A stretch of 49,988 nt of DNA from Micractinium sp. NFX-FRZ (Eukaryota; Chlorophyta; Trebouxiophyceae; Chlorellales; Chlorellaceae), in assembly GCA_029339195.1 (NCBI GenBank), contig JAPTJF010000455.1:1-49988 (forward strand), read 5' to 3'. Both the position numbers and the translations under genes were made by a program. The notes under the pieces are model-generated. The model had not been told where the DNA came from. It saw nothing but the letters and a program-made list of their open reading frames with translations, and did not search any database. The first letter of the stretch is position 1. Each line of letters opens with the position of its first letter. Positions 1 through 11,800 of this stretch are shown here, piece by piece.

Positions 1-73
<73 letters not shown>
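1..73. repeat. 73-base homopolymer C run at the window edge
   Basis: The window opens with an uninterrupted run of 73 C residues, followed by GTGTGTGTGCTGCAG, the end of an intron of the adenosine kinase gene. It could be an exaggerated polypyrimidine tract, because introns here are C-rich just before the acceptor. It could equally be an assembly or sequencing artefact at a contig end. Nothing else can be read from it. Confidence 0.95.
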
Positions 74-74
<1 letters not shown>

Positions 75-88
75 TGTGTGTGCTGCAG

Positions 89-2616
<2,528 letters not shown>

Positions 2617-3116
2617 GCTGCTGTGTGGCTGAGGTGCAGCTAGTGTGTGCAGCTAATGCGTGCGGCTGATGTGCAGCGGTGGTGGCTGCAGAGAGTCTTC
2701 GTGAGGCCTGCCCAAAATGCCCTGCCGGCTGCCTTGTGCCTTGCCACCTGCTCAGCTCCCCTCTCGCACTGTCTCTGGAATTGATCAATCAATACGCTGT
2801 AGGCTTCCCAGATGGTTAAAGTCACATTGAGAACATTAGAGCGGTCGCTAGGGAGGGACGGGGCAGAAGCGGCAGGATCAAGGGCAGTGTCTGGTCGCCC
2901 CGCCTTTACGAAGGCATGTCCTCTGTTTACCATCCCCCACATACTGTCGTGATAGCAGCTCCTTGAATGTCAGACTCTTCGACATCCTTGCCTCCTACTC
3001 TGCATCGCTAGCCCTAGTTCCAGCAGTACCCGACCGCTCCCGCCAGCGCCAGCGAGGCGGCGACAACCACAGGAGAGACCGCACCAGTCGTTTGCTCACG
3101 CTAAATCCGCGCAACC
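2617..3116. other. ADK 3' region and 5' region of the next gene; no gene seen
   Basis: Right after the ADK stop there is a short degenerate tandem built on GCAGCTA/GTGTGTG units (2620-2680). A TGTAG near 2798-2802 is a weak candidate poly(A) signal. The final ~150 bases should hold the promoter and 5' UTR of the next gene. No open frame here has family similarity or a coding-like splice pattern. Confidence 0.6.
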
Positions 3117-4148
3117 ATGGTGAGTCGCTGCCCGCTGTGGCAGGGCTGTGTGCAGGAGGTGTCTGGCGTTTGCAGGCGCACGCCGCGGGGGCAAGCGCGT
3201 CGAGCGCCAGGCTGTGCTCTGCCCTCACAATCAGCTGCTCTCCCTGCTCCCCAACCCGCCGCAGGGCGCCTGTCTCTCCTCGCCATCAACGGCGGACCAC
3301 CACCACCGCCCGCCTCCGGCGGGCGCCGCTCACCAGCAAGGGTACCATTCAGGGGCGCACTACGGCACGGGGGCTCCTGCACTGGATGGCTACAAGCCCA
3401 CCAAGGCACCTGTGCAGGGCTACCCCGCCGCCTCACCTTCTCAAGGCGGCGCCTACCCCAGCATGGCTCCCGCCCACAGCGCGCCGGCGGCCATGTATGG
3501 CGGCCACCCACCCGCCCCGTCGGGCTTCCCCACCATGGGCCCAGCCCCCAGCGCCCCTGGCCCCTACGGTGGCTACGGGCAGTCTGGCTATGGGCAGCCG
3601 CCAGGTGCCTACGGCGACTACAGGCAGCAAGGCTACGGAGCACCCCCACCGTACGCGCATGCCCCGGCAGGTAGGGAGCTGCACCGGCCGGCCCACATGC
3701 TGCATGCGCTGTGCTCATGTCGTCCTCCTTTCTATGCACTATTGCCCGCTCAGGCAGGGCGTTGAGAATGCTGTGTGCCCTGTTGCATGTGATGCAGCCA
3801 GGATGCATGACAGAGGAAGCTTGTGCGGCTGCCAGTCAGCCACATGCCTCACCCACCGTCCTCCCCGGCCCGCCCCCTTCTTGTGCAACTGCAGGCTACG
3901 GTCAGCCCGGCTACGGTCAGCCCGGTGGCTACGGTCAGCCCGGCTACGGGCCACCTGGCTACGGGCAGCACCCGCAGCAGGGCCGGCCGAGCCGGTATGG
4001 GCGGCCTGGCGGCTTTGGGGCGGGCGGCGGCATGATGCTGGGTGCTGGCGCGGGCCTGCTGGGCGGGCTGCTGATTGCGGACGCGATGACTCCCGACTGC
4101 GGGGGCGGCGACTGCGGTGGGGGCGACGGGGGTGGCGGCGGCGAGTGA
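3117..4148 (+). CDS. Small Gly/Tyr/Gln-rich repeat protein with acylation-type N-terminus
   Basis: Function unknown. The model has three exons, 3117-3119, 3265-3670 and 3895-4148 (220 residues). Exon 1 is only the ATG, directly followed by GTGAGT. Joining it in phase to the acceptor at 3264 gives MGACLSSP, with Gly2, Cys4 and Ser6 as in N-myristoylated and palmitoylated proteins. The body is His/Pro-rich, then GYGQ/GYGQP repeats (residues ~95-165). It ends with a glycine-rich hydrophobic stretch, GAGAGLLGGLLIADAM, and a Cys/Gly/Asp tail. The hydrophobic tail recalls the C-terminal part of plant SRC2-like and glycine-rich A3-like proteins, but no C2 domain is present. I infer a membrane-associated low-complexity protein. 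The alternative of unspliced translation from the same ATG runs out of the GYGQ frame and is unlikely. Confidence 0.75.
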
Positions 4149-4722
4149 GCCTCTCACTCCAAGGCCTGCCAAAGCCTGCCAGCCCATTGCAAGCCTGCCA
4201 GCCCATGTGAGGCTGCCTGCTCACCGACTTTGCCATCAGACAGCCCTGGCGGCATCTTTTGAACAAGGCTTGCTGCTAACATGCCCCAGCTGCTGTCCTG
4301 AATCCACCCCTTTTGTACCACCAAGGCTTTTGTTTGCTGTTGATTGGCACTGCGATCTGCCATGCTCCCAACTCCTCGTCCCTCGCTTCTGCGCTCTGCA
4401 CCTTGTACCTTCTCGTGACCCCCACGGCCGCTGACTGCTGCTGCCTCACAGCGTGGCCCTTTTGTAGCAATCAGGATCATGATTCATTGTATTGTTACAC
4501 AGTATCGGCCGAGAATAGCGAGCAAGAGGTGACCGGCCACGGGGCGGTGAGCGGGCCTCCGTGAAGGGCCAGCCTGGAAGCCGGTTTGCAGGTGATCAAA
4601 GCAGAGCATGCCCAGGAGAGGAGAGGAAGGCTGAAGCGGGTCCACTGTGCAGCCTGTGCAACATTCCACGCCGCCAGTGTCCCCTGCTGCCAGCGTCGCA
4701 TCCTTAGAGCAACGTTGGCGCC
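4149..4722. other. Convergent 3' flanks of the GYGQ gene and RAD23
   Basis: Just after the GYGQ stop, an imperfect tandem of AAGCCTGCCAGCCCAT occurs (about 4161-4207). TTACA at 4495-4499 reads TGTAA on the minus strand and is a plausible RAD23 poly(A) signal. No gene seen. Confidence 0.6.
4495..4499 (-). promoter_or_regulatory. Candidate poly(A) signal TGTAA for RAD23
   Basis: TGTAA on the minus strand, about 225 bases beyond the proposed RAD23 stop at 4723. TGTAA is the usual poly(A) signal in green algae. Assignment is by position only. Confidence 0.5.
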
Positions 4723-7700
4723 TCACATCATGTCACCACCCTGCAGCCGGGGGGGGCAGCACGGCATGCGTCATGCCGCAGCGCACAAAGCGCAGCACAC
4801 CAGGAGGCTCCCGACAGAGAAACTCAAGTCGACAAACCCAAAACAACACAGCATGTACCAGGCAGTTGGCAGCCAACCCCATCCACTGCCGTATTTCTTC
4901 ATCCCATTGGCGCCTCGTGGCGCTACTCACCAAGGCATTATCAAGGAAGCAGGCCAGACGGGGAAGCGGCAGCCCCCGCCCTCACGTTCTCCAGCAGGCA
5001 CTCGGCCGCCAAACATACACTGCCACGTTTCGTCAACCCACTGGTGCCTCTGACACGACCAAGACCGAGGAATCAGAAAGCAGGCAGAACAAGGACGGGC
5101 AGCCCCCCGTCCTCACGTTCTCCAGCAGGTAGTTGGCCGCCAGCGCTTCGTTCTTGTCGCAGATGAGGAAGGCCTCAATGCACGCGTTGCGCTCAAAGCC
5201 CAGCGCCTCCAGCCTGCAGGGAAGCAGGGGAGGGGAGGCACACGCGGCACAGCACAGAATGGGCGGCATGGAGTGGGATGCCGCCAATTCGGGGAGCTTT
5301 GCAGGTGGGTGCGTCAGGGGTAAGCAGCAGGAGGGTGGCAGGGTGGGGTGGCACGACAGGCAAGGTTGGGGTAGCACCGGGAGGCCAGGCGTGGCAGCGG
5401 GATGAGCTGGTCACACGCCAAGCTGGTCACGCCAAGCTGGTCATGCTGCCACGCCTGGCCACCCAGTGCTGCCCCCACCTGGTGATTGCCTGCATCTCCT
5501 CCGCGCTCAGCTCAATCTCGACACCCATGGGCTCATCTGCGGGAGCACAGAGGGCGCAAGAATAAGCGAGAATGAAGCACCCAGTCAGCTAAGTGTGAAC
5601 GCACATGGGATTGGATGTGATAACAGCAGGCAGGGCAGGCATGCGCGGCAGCAGCGGGTCGGGGACAGGTAGATAGGCAGGCAGCTGACGCCCGCACCCT
5701 GGTCCACCGTCCCGCACTGCAGTAATTGCCTCCCATCTCCCCTGCCATGCCCTGCAACTAGTCGCCTTTGCGCACCCACCCACTGGCTATTATCATCTCC
5801 CCATTGACACCTACCCCTCCCTCCCCTGCACTCACCCCCGCCCATCTCCCCCGCCATGCCCTGCATCAGCGCTTCCAGCTCCCCCTCTGCCACCGGCTCG
5901 TTGATCATCGCCAGGAACTCGGCCTGGTGGGCATTGATCGCCTCCAGCATCGCAGGCTGGCTCTTGCCCAGCTCCTGCAAGAGCGAAGTGAAAAAGGGGG
6001 GTAGATCAGTGTGGTGTGCCAGGAACAGGGCCTGGCGGGCGTTGATCGCCTCCAGCATCGCAGGCTGGCTCTTGCGCAGCTCCTGCAGGGGGCGGGCAGG
6101 GAGGTGAGGGCCGGGCAGTGAGTTACCAAGGCACTGGGCCTGGCAAGTGATGGTGGCTTGCAGCAGGCTCACGGGCTGGCTCTTGCCCAGCTCCTGGGAT
6201 GCATGCAGAAGGTGAGGCAAAAGTGGACACAGGGCAAGCAGCAGCAGTGCAGGGTCGGTGCACACGTCCGGATGGTGGGGCATCAGCAACCCCTCGCGTC
6301 ACCAAACTACAGCTCCTCAACGACACCGTCACCCGCCGGCCCCCTTGGCCCCCGCCACTCACCGCCAGCATGGGCTGCAGCAGCTCCGGTCGCTGCTGCA
6401 CCACAGCACGCAGAGCCTGGAACTGGGGGCTGCGGCGCAGCGCCCCCAGGGGGCCAGCATCCTCCTCGGCAGCAGCGCCACCGCCGCCGGCGGGTGCGTT
6501 GCCAAACATGTCAAAGGGTTGGTCCGCATGCGCGGGGGCAGCACCGCCGCCAGGCGCTGCCGCCTGCTGCTGCTGCGCGCCACCCGCGGGGGCGGCGGGG
6601 GCGGCGCCCGCGGCGGGCGCGCGCGGCACCGCCGGCTGGTCCAGCCCTGCAGTGCTCACGTGGAGGCAAGGGCAGGCCGGGTTGAAAGGAAAGGAGCGGC
6701 AATACAGGTGGCACCCTGATTGGTGCGCCCCCAGCCCCTGGCTCACGCATGGGAATGCCGGGCGTGCAAGACTCTGCCTGTCACGACTCGCTTGTATGTT
6801 TCTTGTTCCTCTTCACATTCCTTCTCCCTTGCCTCACCAGCGGGGATGCCGGTCATGCAGTACTCCACGGCACGCTCGGGGTTGTTGAAGGCGGCACGCA
6901 TGGCGCGCACCACCAGCTCCCGCTCAAAGCCCATGTCGCAGATCTGCATCAAGCATGCAGGTGCACGTTTATTGCTGGATGAGCATACATCAAAAAATAG
7001 GGCGTGCTTCTGCACTTCCAAAGCCAGGCCCGCCTCACATTCTTTTCCCACCCACTTGGACATCTGATCCTCGAGAAACGGCCCACTCTCCGCCATGCTT
7101 CTTGGAATGACACTGTTCTCTGCTCCTTTCCCCCTTCCCCCCCAGCCCACCCACCATGGCAATCTTCTCCTCCAGAGCCGACCCCGTCACCAGCTCCGAC
7201 CCAGCAGCCGCCTGGACATCCGCCGGCGCTGCAGCAGCAGCAGCAGCAGCAGCAGGCGCTGCAGCAGCGGCAGCCGCCGCCGCCTCGGCAGGTGGCGCGG
7301 CCGCAGCAGGTGCCGGGGCGGCAGCCGCCGGGGCGGGGGCGGCAGCAGGAGCGGCGGCGGCCGGCTCGGCAGGCGCAGGTGCAGCAGCCGGCGCCTTCTT
7401 CTGCAGGGGGGCAGGCAGGGCATAGGTGTTAGGAGGAACTTAGCCCAGCCCGCACACTGCTTTACTTCTCAGCAACTGGCATGGGCTCTCGCTCTGCTGC
7501 ATCTGCAGCATGCATGCTGCAGGAGTCGCCATGCGGCTCCAAAATCACGAGCTCTCCACACGCCGCACCTGACACCAGCCTGTGGCTGGCCTATGTGCTG
7601 CTGGGCGGGTCCCCAAACAATGCAGCACTGAACCTCCCAAAAGGGCCCACCTTCATGACCATCACCACACAGAAGCCCGCCTCTGTCACGTTGCTGTCCT

Positions 7701-8515
7701 TCAGGGTCTGGTCATCCTTGAGAATCTGCAGGCGGGGCGCCACGGATGCACAACATGTCGGTTGAGGCGTCATTTGGGTAAAGTGCATGAATGGAGAAAA
7801 AGGTAAGCTGTGCATTGCTGTTTGGCCGTCAGTAAGAGTATCATGCCATGATGGCAAGGCCGTGGGGTGTGGCAAGGTTAGGGTAGTCGGTCCAACAGAC
7901 TGGTCACCAGCAGCAGGGATTGCGTGGGAAGCGGCGGGTGGGTGGGCAGCCGCCTGGCCTCATACTGAGGGGCACACGACTCCTCAGCATGTAAATGCCC
8001 TGGAGATGCGCGTGAACCTGGCGCTGGGTGGGTGCTGTAGGAGTAAGGGCCCTCAGCTGGGTCTTCTGGCGCAGCCCACCCAAGTCGGTTCAGCACCCGC
8101 TGCCCTTCCTGGCTGGGGCACCTGCCCACCTTGCCCTGGTAGATGACGTTCAGGCTGGTGGCAGGGAAGTCATCGCCCTGAGTCTCCTGAATCTTGGCCT
8201 TCAGGTCCGCCACCTGCCAGGCAAAATAAGTGCACGCAGGCCACGGCAAGAAGGTTGGCATGGAGCCGCACCCGCGGCGCCGTTGCCTGGCGCCGTTGGC
8301 GGCGCAGTCACGCCCGCCTGCCGCTGGTCCCAGGCCCCACTCCGCAGCGGCCAGGCGTGTACGCCATGCAGCCGCTGGCCCGGGCTTCCCAGAGGCCCGT
8401 CAGGCGGCGTGATCACCGGCCCTGCGACAGCCCAGGGCCCCACCTTGGTGTCCTCCTCGAACGCCAGCTCAAACTGCTTGCCCTGCACAGTCTTGAACTT
8501 GAGCTGGAGCGTCAT
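4723..8515 (-). CDS. RAD23: RAD23 ubiquitin receptor / nucleotide-excision-repair factor
   Basis: RAD23 carries ubiquitinated proteins to the proteasome and stabilises the XPC/Rad4 damage sensor. Ten exons in matching phase: 8444-8515, 8130-8213, 7651-7725, 7155-7400, 6838-6943, 6363-6646, 5836-5974, 5479-5536, 5117-5213, 4723-4740; 392 residues. Domains in order: ubiquitin-like (1-77, [13 protein letters not shown]), Ala/Pro linker (78-159), UBA1 (about 160-197, [20 protein letters not shown]), Gln/Gly linker, XPC-binding region (about 259-316), UBA2 (about 345-387, [16 protein letters not shown]). The last exon is only 18 bases (GGDMM then TGA); it is chosen because YLLEN ends exactly at a GTGAGG donor and the next in-phase acceptor yields a RAD23-like ending. 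The introns flanking the XPC-binding exon hold decayed copies of it. Shares a 321-bp head-to-head region with the mTERF gene. Confidence 0.93.
4887..5140 (-). repeat. ~131-134 bp tandem repeat including RAD23 UBA2 exon end
   Basis: The end of the UBA2 exon plus donor (CTCACGTTCTCCAGCAGG on the plus strand, 5112-5129) recurs at 4981-4998. Flanking intron sequence is repeated too: TGCCGTATTTCTTCATCCCA near 4887 and TGCCACGTTTCGTCAACCCA near 5021. The period is 131-134 bases. The copy keeps a donor-like GTGAGG. Confidence 0.88.
5729..5761 (-). repeat. Intronic echo of RAD23 exon end (QGMAGEMGG)
   Basis: CTCCCATCTCCCCTGCCATG followed by CCCTGCA resembles the true exon end at 5838-5866 (CGCCCATCTCCCCCGCCATG...). 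Read on the minus strand it still encodes a [13 protein letters not shown] peptide. It lies about 105 bases into the intron. Confidence 0.85.
6001..6198 (-). repeat. Two decayed copies of the RAD23 XPC-binding exon start
   Basis: The exon start [15 protein letters not shown] with its acceptor (edge at 5974) recurs with edges at 6082 and 6193, a period of 108-111 bases. The nearer copy reads [15 protein letters not shown] and keeps a CTGCAG acceptor. The farther one reads ELGKSQPV and is more decayed. Both lie inside intron 5975-6362, so three candidate acceptors sit in series. Confidence 0.92.
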
Positions 8516-8836
8516 GGTTGAACGCGTTGCAGTCAGCGGGCGGAGGGGTTGGCAAAAAGGGTGCGCTGCAAAAGCAACCGGGATGTGCTCGCAACGGGAG
8601 CACGATTGATGAGTTGCGATCGCGCCGCTGTAAAGGGCAAGCTATAAGCCAGGAGCCCGCAAGCCGTGCTGAGCCCGTGCTGTCCTCTTGCAAACAGCGC
8701 CGCCAAGCACCCCACCCACGTTAGCCACCCCAGCAAAGCTTTCGGACAATTCTGAACACATCAGATATTGGGTCTTCCAGCATCGGGCTTCTTAGCAGGG
8801 CGCAGAACCCGCACCGCCTGGCAGCGTCGGCAGGCC
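8516..8836. promoter_or_regulatory. Shared head-to-head promoter region, RAD23 / mTERF-like gene
   Basis: The 321 bases between the RAD23 ATG (minus, 8515) and the first in-frame ATG of the mTERF-like gene (plus, 8837) must hold both promoters and both 5' UTRs. No TATA-like box is evident. The frame of the plus gene is open upstream to 8768 but begins with TTG there, so 8837 is preferred. Confidence 0.6.
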
Positions 8837-11800
8837 ATGCAGGGCCACGGCCCTCTGAGCAGGATGTTGAGTGGAGCCAGCACCCAGGCTGCTGCTTCAG
8901 CCGCCGCCCTGCTGGAGCCGGCCACTGCCCAGCTGAGGCCGCTCACCCTGCTGAGGCTACTCAGCGGCGCTACAGCGAGCTGCAGCCACTTAGGGGAGGC
9001 GCTGCCTGCGGCTGCAGCGCAGCCTGAGCAGTACCTTGTCTGCGAGCGTCAGCGGCGGCTGGCGGCGCAGCGCCAGCGCCGCCGCCGCCTGTCCCACTAT
9101 GCAGCCACCACCAGCGGTACGGGCGGGCTTGCAGCAGCGGCTCCGGGGTTAGGCGGCACCGCGTCCTGGCGGCGCAGCATCAGCACCAGCAGCATCACTG
9201 CGGCAGCAGCACGCGGCGGTGCCAGCACCCAGCGCACCGTCTCGCCCGAGCGCAGCTTTGCCTCGCAGCCTGCTTTCGACTACGTCGCTAGCGAGCTAGA
9301 GGCCACCCCCGCTGCACCCGCTTGGGGCACTGCGCCGGCGGTGGCCCGCGCGCACGCAGCCGCCGCCGCCCTCAAGATCCAGGCAGATGCACGCATGGCG
9401 GAGGCTCGTGCCGCGGGCGTGGCCCTCTCCGCCCCCGCCGCATTTGCACCCGAGCGCTCCCTGGGCAGCACCGAGGCCGTCATTCAAGACCTGGTGCGGG
9501 CGGCAGAGGTGGAGGAGCTGGCTCCGGACGCCCCCGTGTGGGAGCGGCTGGCGCGGTTCAGCGCGGCGCGCAGCGAGAGCCAGGCGGCGCTGCACCTGTA
9601 CCGACAAGAGGTGCTGCACGGCCAGGACGTGAGTGCAGCCGCTGCTGTGCCGCTGCTGTGCTGCTGCTGCGTAACGGCTATGTAGCTGCTGCGTGGCTGC
9701 TGCTGCTGCTGCTGGGCAACGCTGTGCGTCAGCTGCGTGTGCCTTGAGCCAGCGCCTGGCGTGTGCCCGCTCGCCTCCTGTAGGTCGTGGCCTGGACCTG
9801 ACAGTTGCTTGTTGTTCCTGCGTTACCTGGGTGCTGCCCGGGTCAGGGTGCTGGTGCTGCCGCACGTCATCCCTCCAGCTGCCCCGTAGCCCCCAATGCA
9901 CCTCCCCTGCTCCTGCCCACCCTGGCCCGTCAGCACACACTCGCACCCTGCTCCTGCCTTCCCCTCCCCCACCCCACCCCGCCTTGTGCAGGTCGACGCG
10001 ATGAGCCAGAGCAAGCACAGCAGCTTTGCACACGTGCCCCACGTCCCCTTCCTGCGCAGCGGCCTCTTTGCTGCCCAGCAGGGCTACGGCCTGCAGTCGG
10101 AGCTCAGCCGGGCAGGGCTGCCCACGCGGCTGTGGAGCCCGGACGCCATGCCTGTGGGGGACGTCGCGGAGGTCAGCTCCCGCACCGCCGGCGCCTTGAA
10201 GGGCCTGCACCTGGCCATGGATGCCAGCAGGCTGGGTGCTGATGGTGAAGCAGAGGCGGAGGTGGAGGAGGGCGGGCAGAGCCACTTGGAGCGCATGTCT
10301 GCCAGCGTGGTGATGGCAGCAGAGGCGAGGGCAGCAGATGCAGCGCCGCCGGCGGCGGCGGCAGCTGCGGCGGCCCAGATGCAGCAGCACCAGCACCAGC
10401 ACCAGCCGCACTTGATGCAGCAGCAGGCGACTGGCGTTGCCAGCCACCTGCACGCGCTCCCCGGCCTGTCGGCAATCCTCACGGGGCAGCAGCAGCAGCT
10501 GGGCGCCAATGAGGAGGTGCACGCTGTGCATGCTGTGCACGAGGAGGTTGCTGAGCATGACGAGTTCTTTGTGGAAGCACACGGGCAGGGAGGCCTGCTG
10601 GAGGCCCTTGACTGGGCTGAGCGGCTGCAGCACGAGAACCCCGGGGAGCGGATCGCGGCGGCAGAGGGCCTGAAGGCGCACCGGGCAGCGCTGCAGCGGG
10701 CCATAGAGCACACGCGGACCAAGGTGCAGAACGTGGCGCCCGTGCCCGCAGCCGAGCAGCAAGAGGTGCTGGGCGCGCTGGCAGATCTGATGGGGCAGCC
10801 GCTCAGTGAGGAGCTGGTGAGCGCCTGCCGCTGTGCTGCTTGCGTTTGCTGCCTGCCCTGGTGCTGCCTGCCTTTGTGCTCTTGCCCTGATGAGTGCCCG
10901 CCGCTGTGCCGCCTGCCCTGGTGCCGCCTGCCCTGGTGCTGCCTGCCCTTTCCCTTGATGTGGTGCCTATGTCTGCTTGCCGCCCGGCTGGCTAACTCCT
11001 CACCTGCCTGATGGCTGAGCGCCTGCTTGCCGCCCGGCTGGCTAACTCCTCACCTGCCTGTTGGCTGAGCGCCTGCTTGCCTGCCTCGAGATCGGTTGTC
11101 TTGGCTTGCCCTGTCATGGCAGCAGGGTGGGGTTGCTGCCATGCACCACCCCACTCGGTAGGTCGTGCACACCAAGTGCTCTTGCCGTTAGCGCCACCAG
11201 CCTGCCAACGCTCACCGCCTCCCCCCCACCCCTCCTCTGCCCTTCAGGTGACCGCCATGGGGAGGCTCTACTCTGGGAGGTGCAACGTCAGCCTGCACGC
11301 GCCTCTCACACCCCCAGAGGAGCCGGCGGCGTGCCTGCAGAAGATGGGGGAGATGGCACAGATGCTGCTGGAGGTGGGCAGAGTGGGTGGGCGGTTGGGC
11401 AGGCAGGCTGGCATGCATCGGCAAGCCTGGCAGGGTCATGTGTACCACCGTTTTGCCCAGCAGAATGCGTCAACCTCTAGCTCCTGCTTGACCTCCGCTG
11501 CCATTCCAGTGCGTCACCCAGCAAGGCTGTGCCGCCCCATGCTGTGTGCCTGCAGGAGCTGGGCAGGGGCGGGTTTGAGAAGGTGGTGACGAGGCACCCC
11601 TGGGTGCTCCTGATGGACCCTCAGCACCACGGGTGAGGCAGCGGGAGCGGGGTCTGGGTGGGTGGGTGCGTGTGGGCTGCATGGAAGAGTGTTCCTGGGT
11701 CGGCTGGCGCTCATCCCAGGCAGGAGCTTGCTGTAGCGCCAGCAGGCGCAGCGCTGGATGCACCTTGCCAACGGCAACTGCCAGCCCTGCCTGGCGTGCT

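Noticed and set aside
7187..7423. Arg/Leu/Pro-rich frame opposite the Ala/Pro linker of RAD23
   Set aside because: Another frame of the Ala-codon-rich linker. The linker frame is in phase with both neighbouring RAD23 exons.
8768..8836. Upstream start for the mTERF-like protein at 8768
   Set aside because: The frame is open but the codon there is TTG; the first ATG is at 8837.
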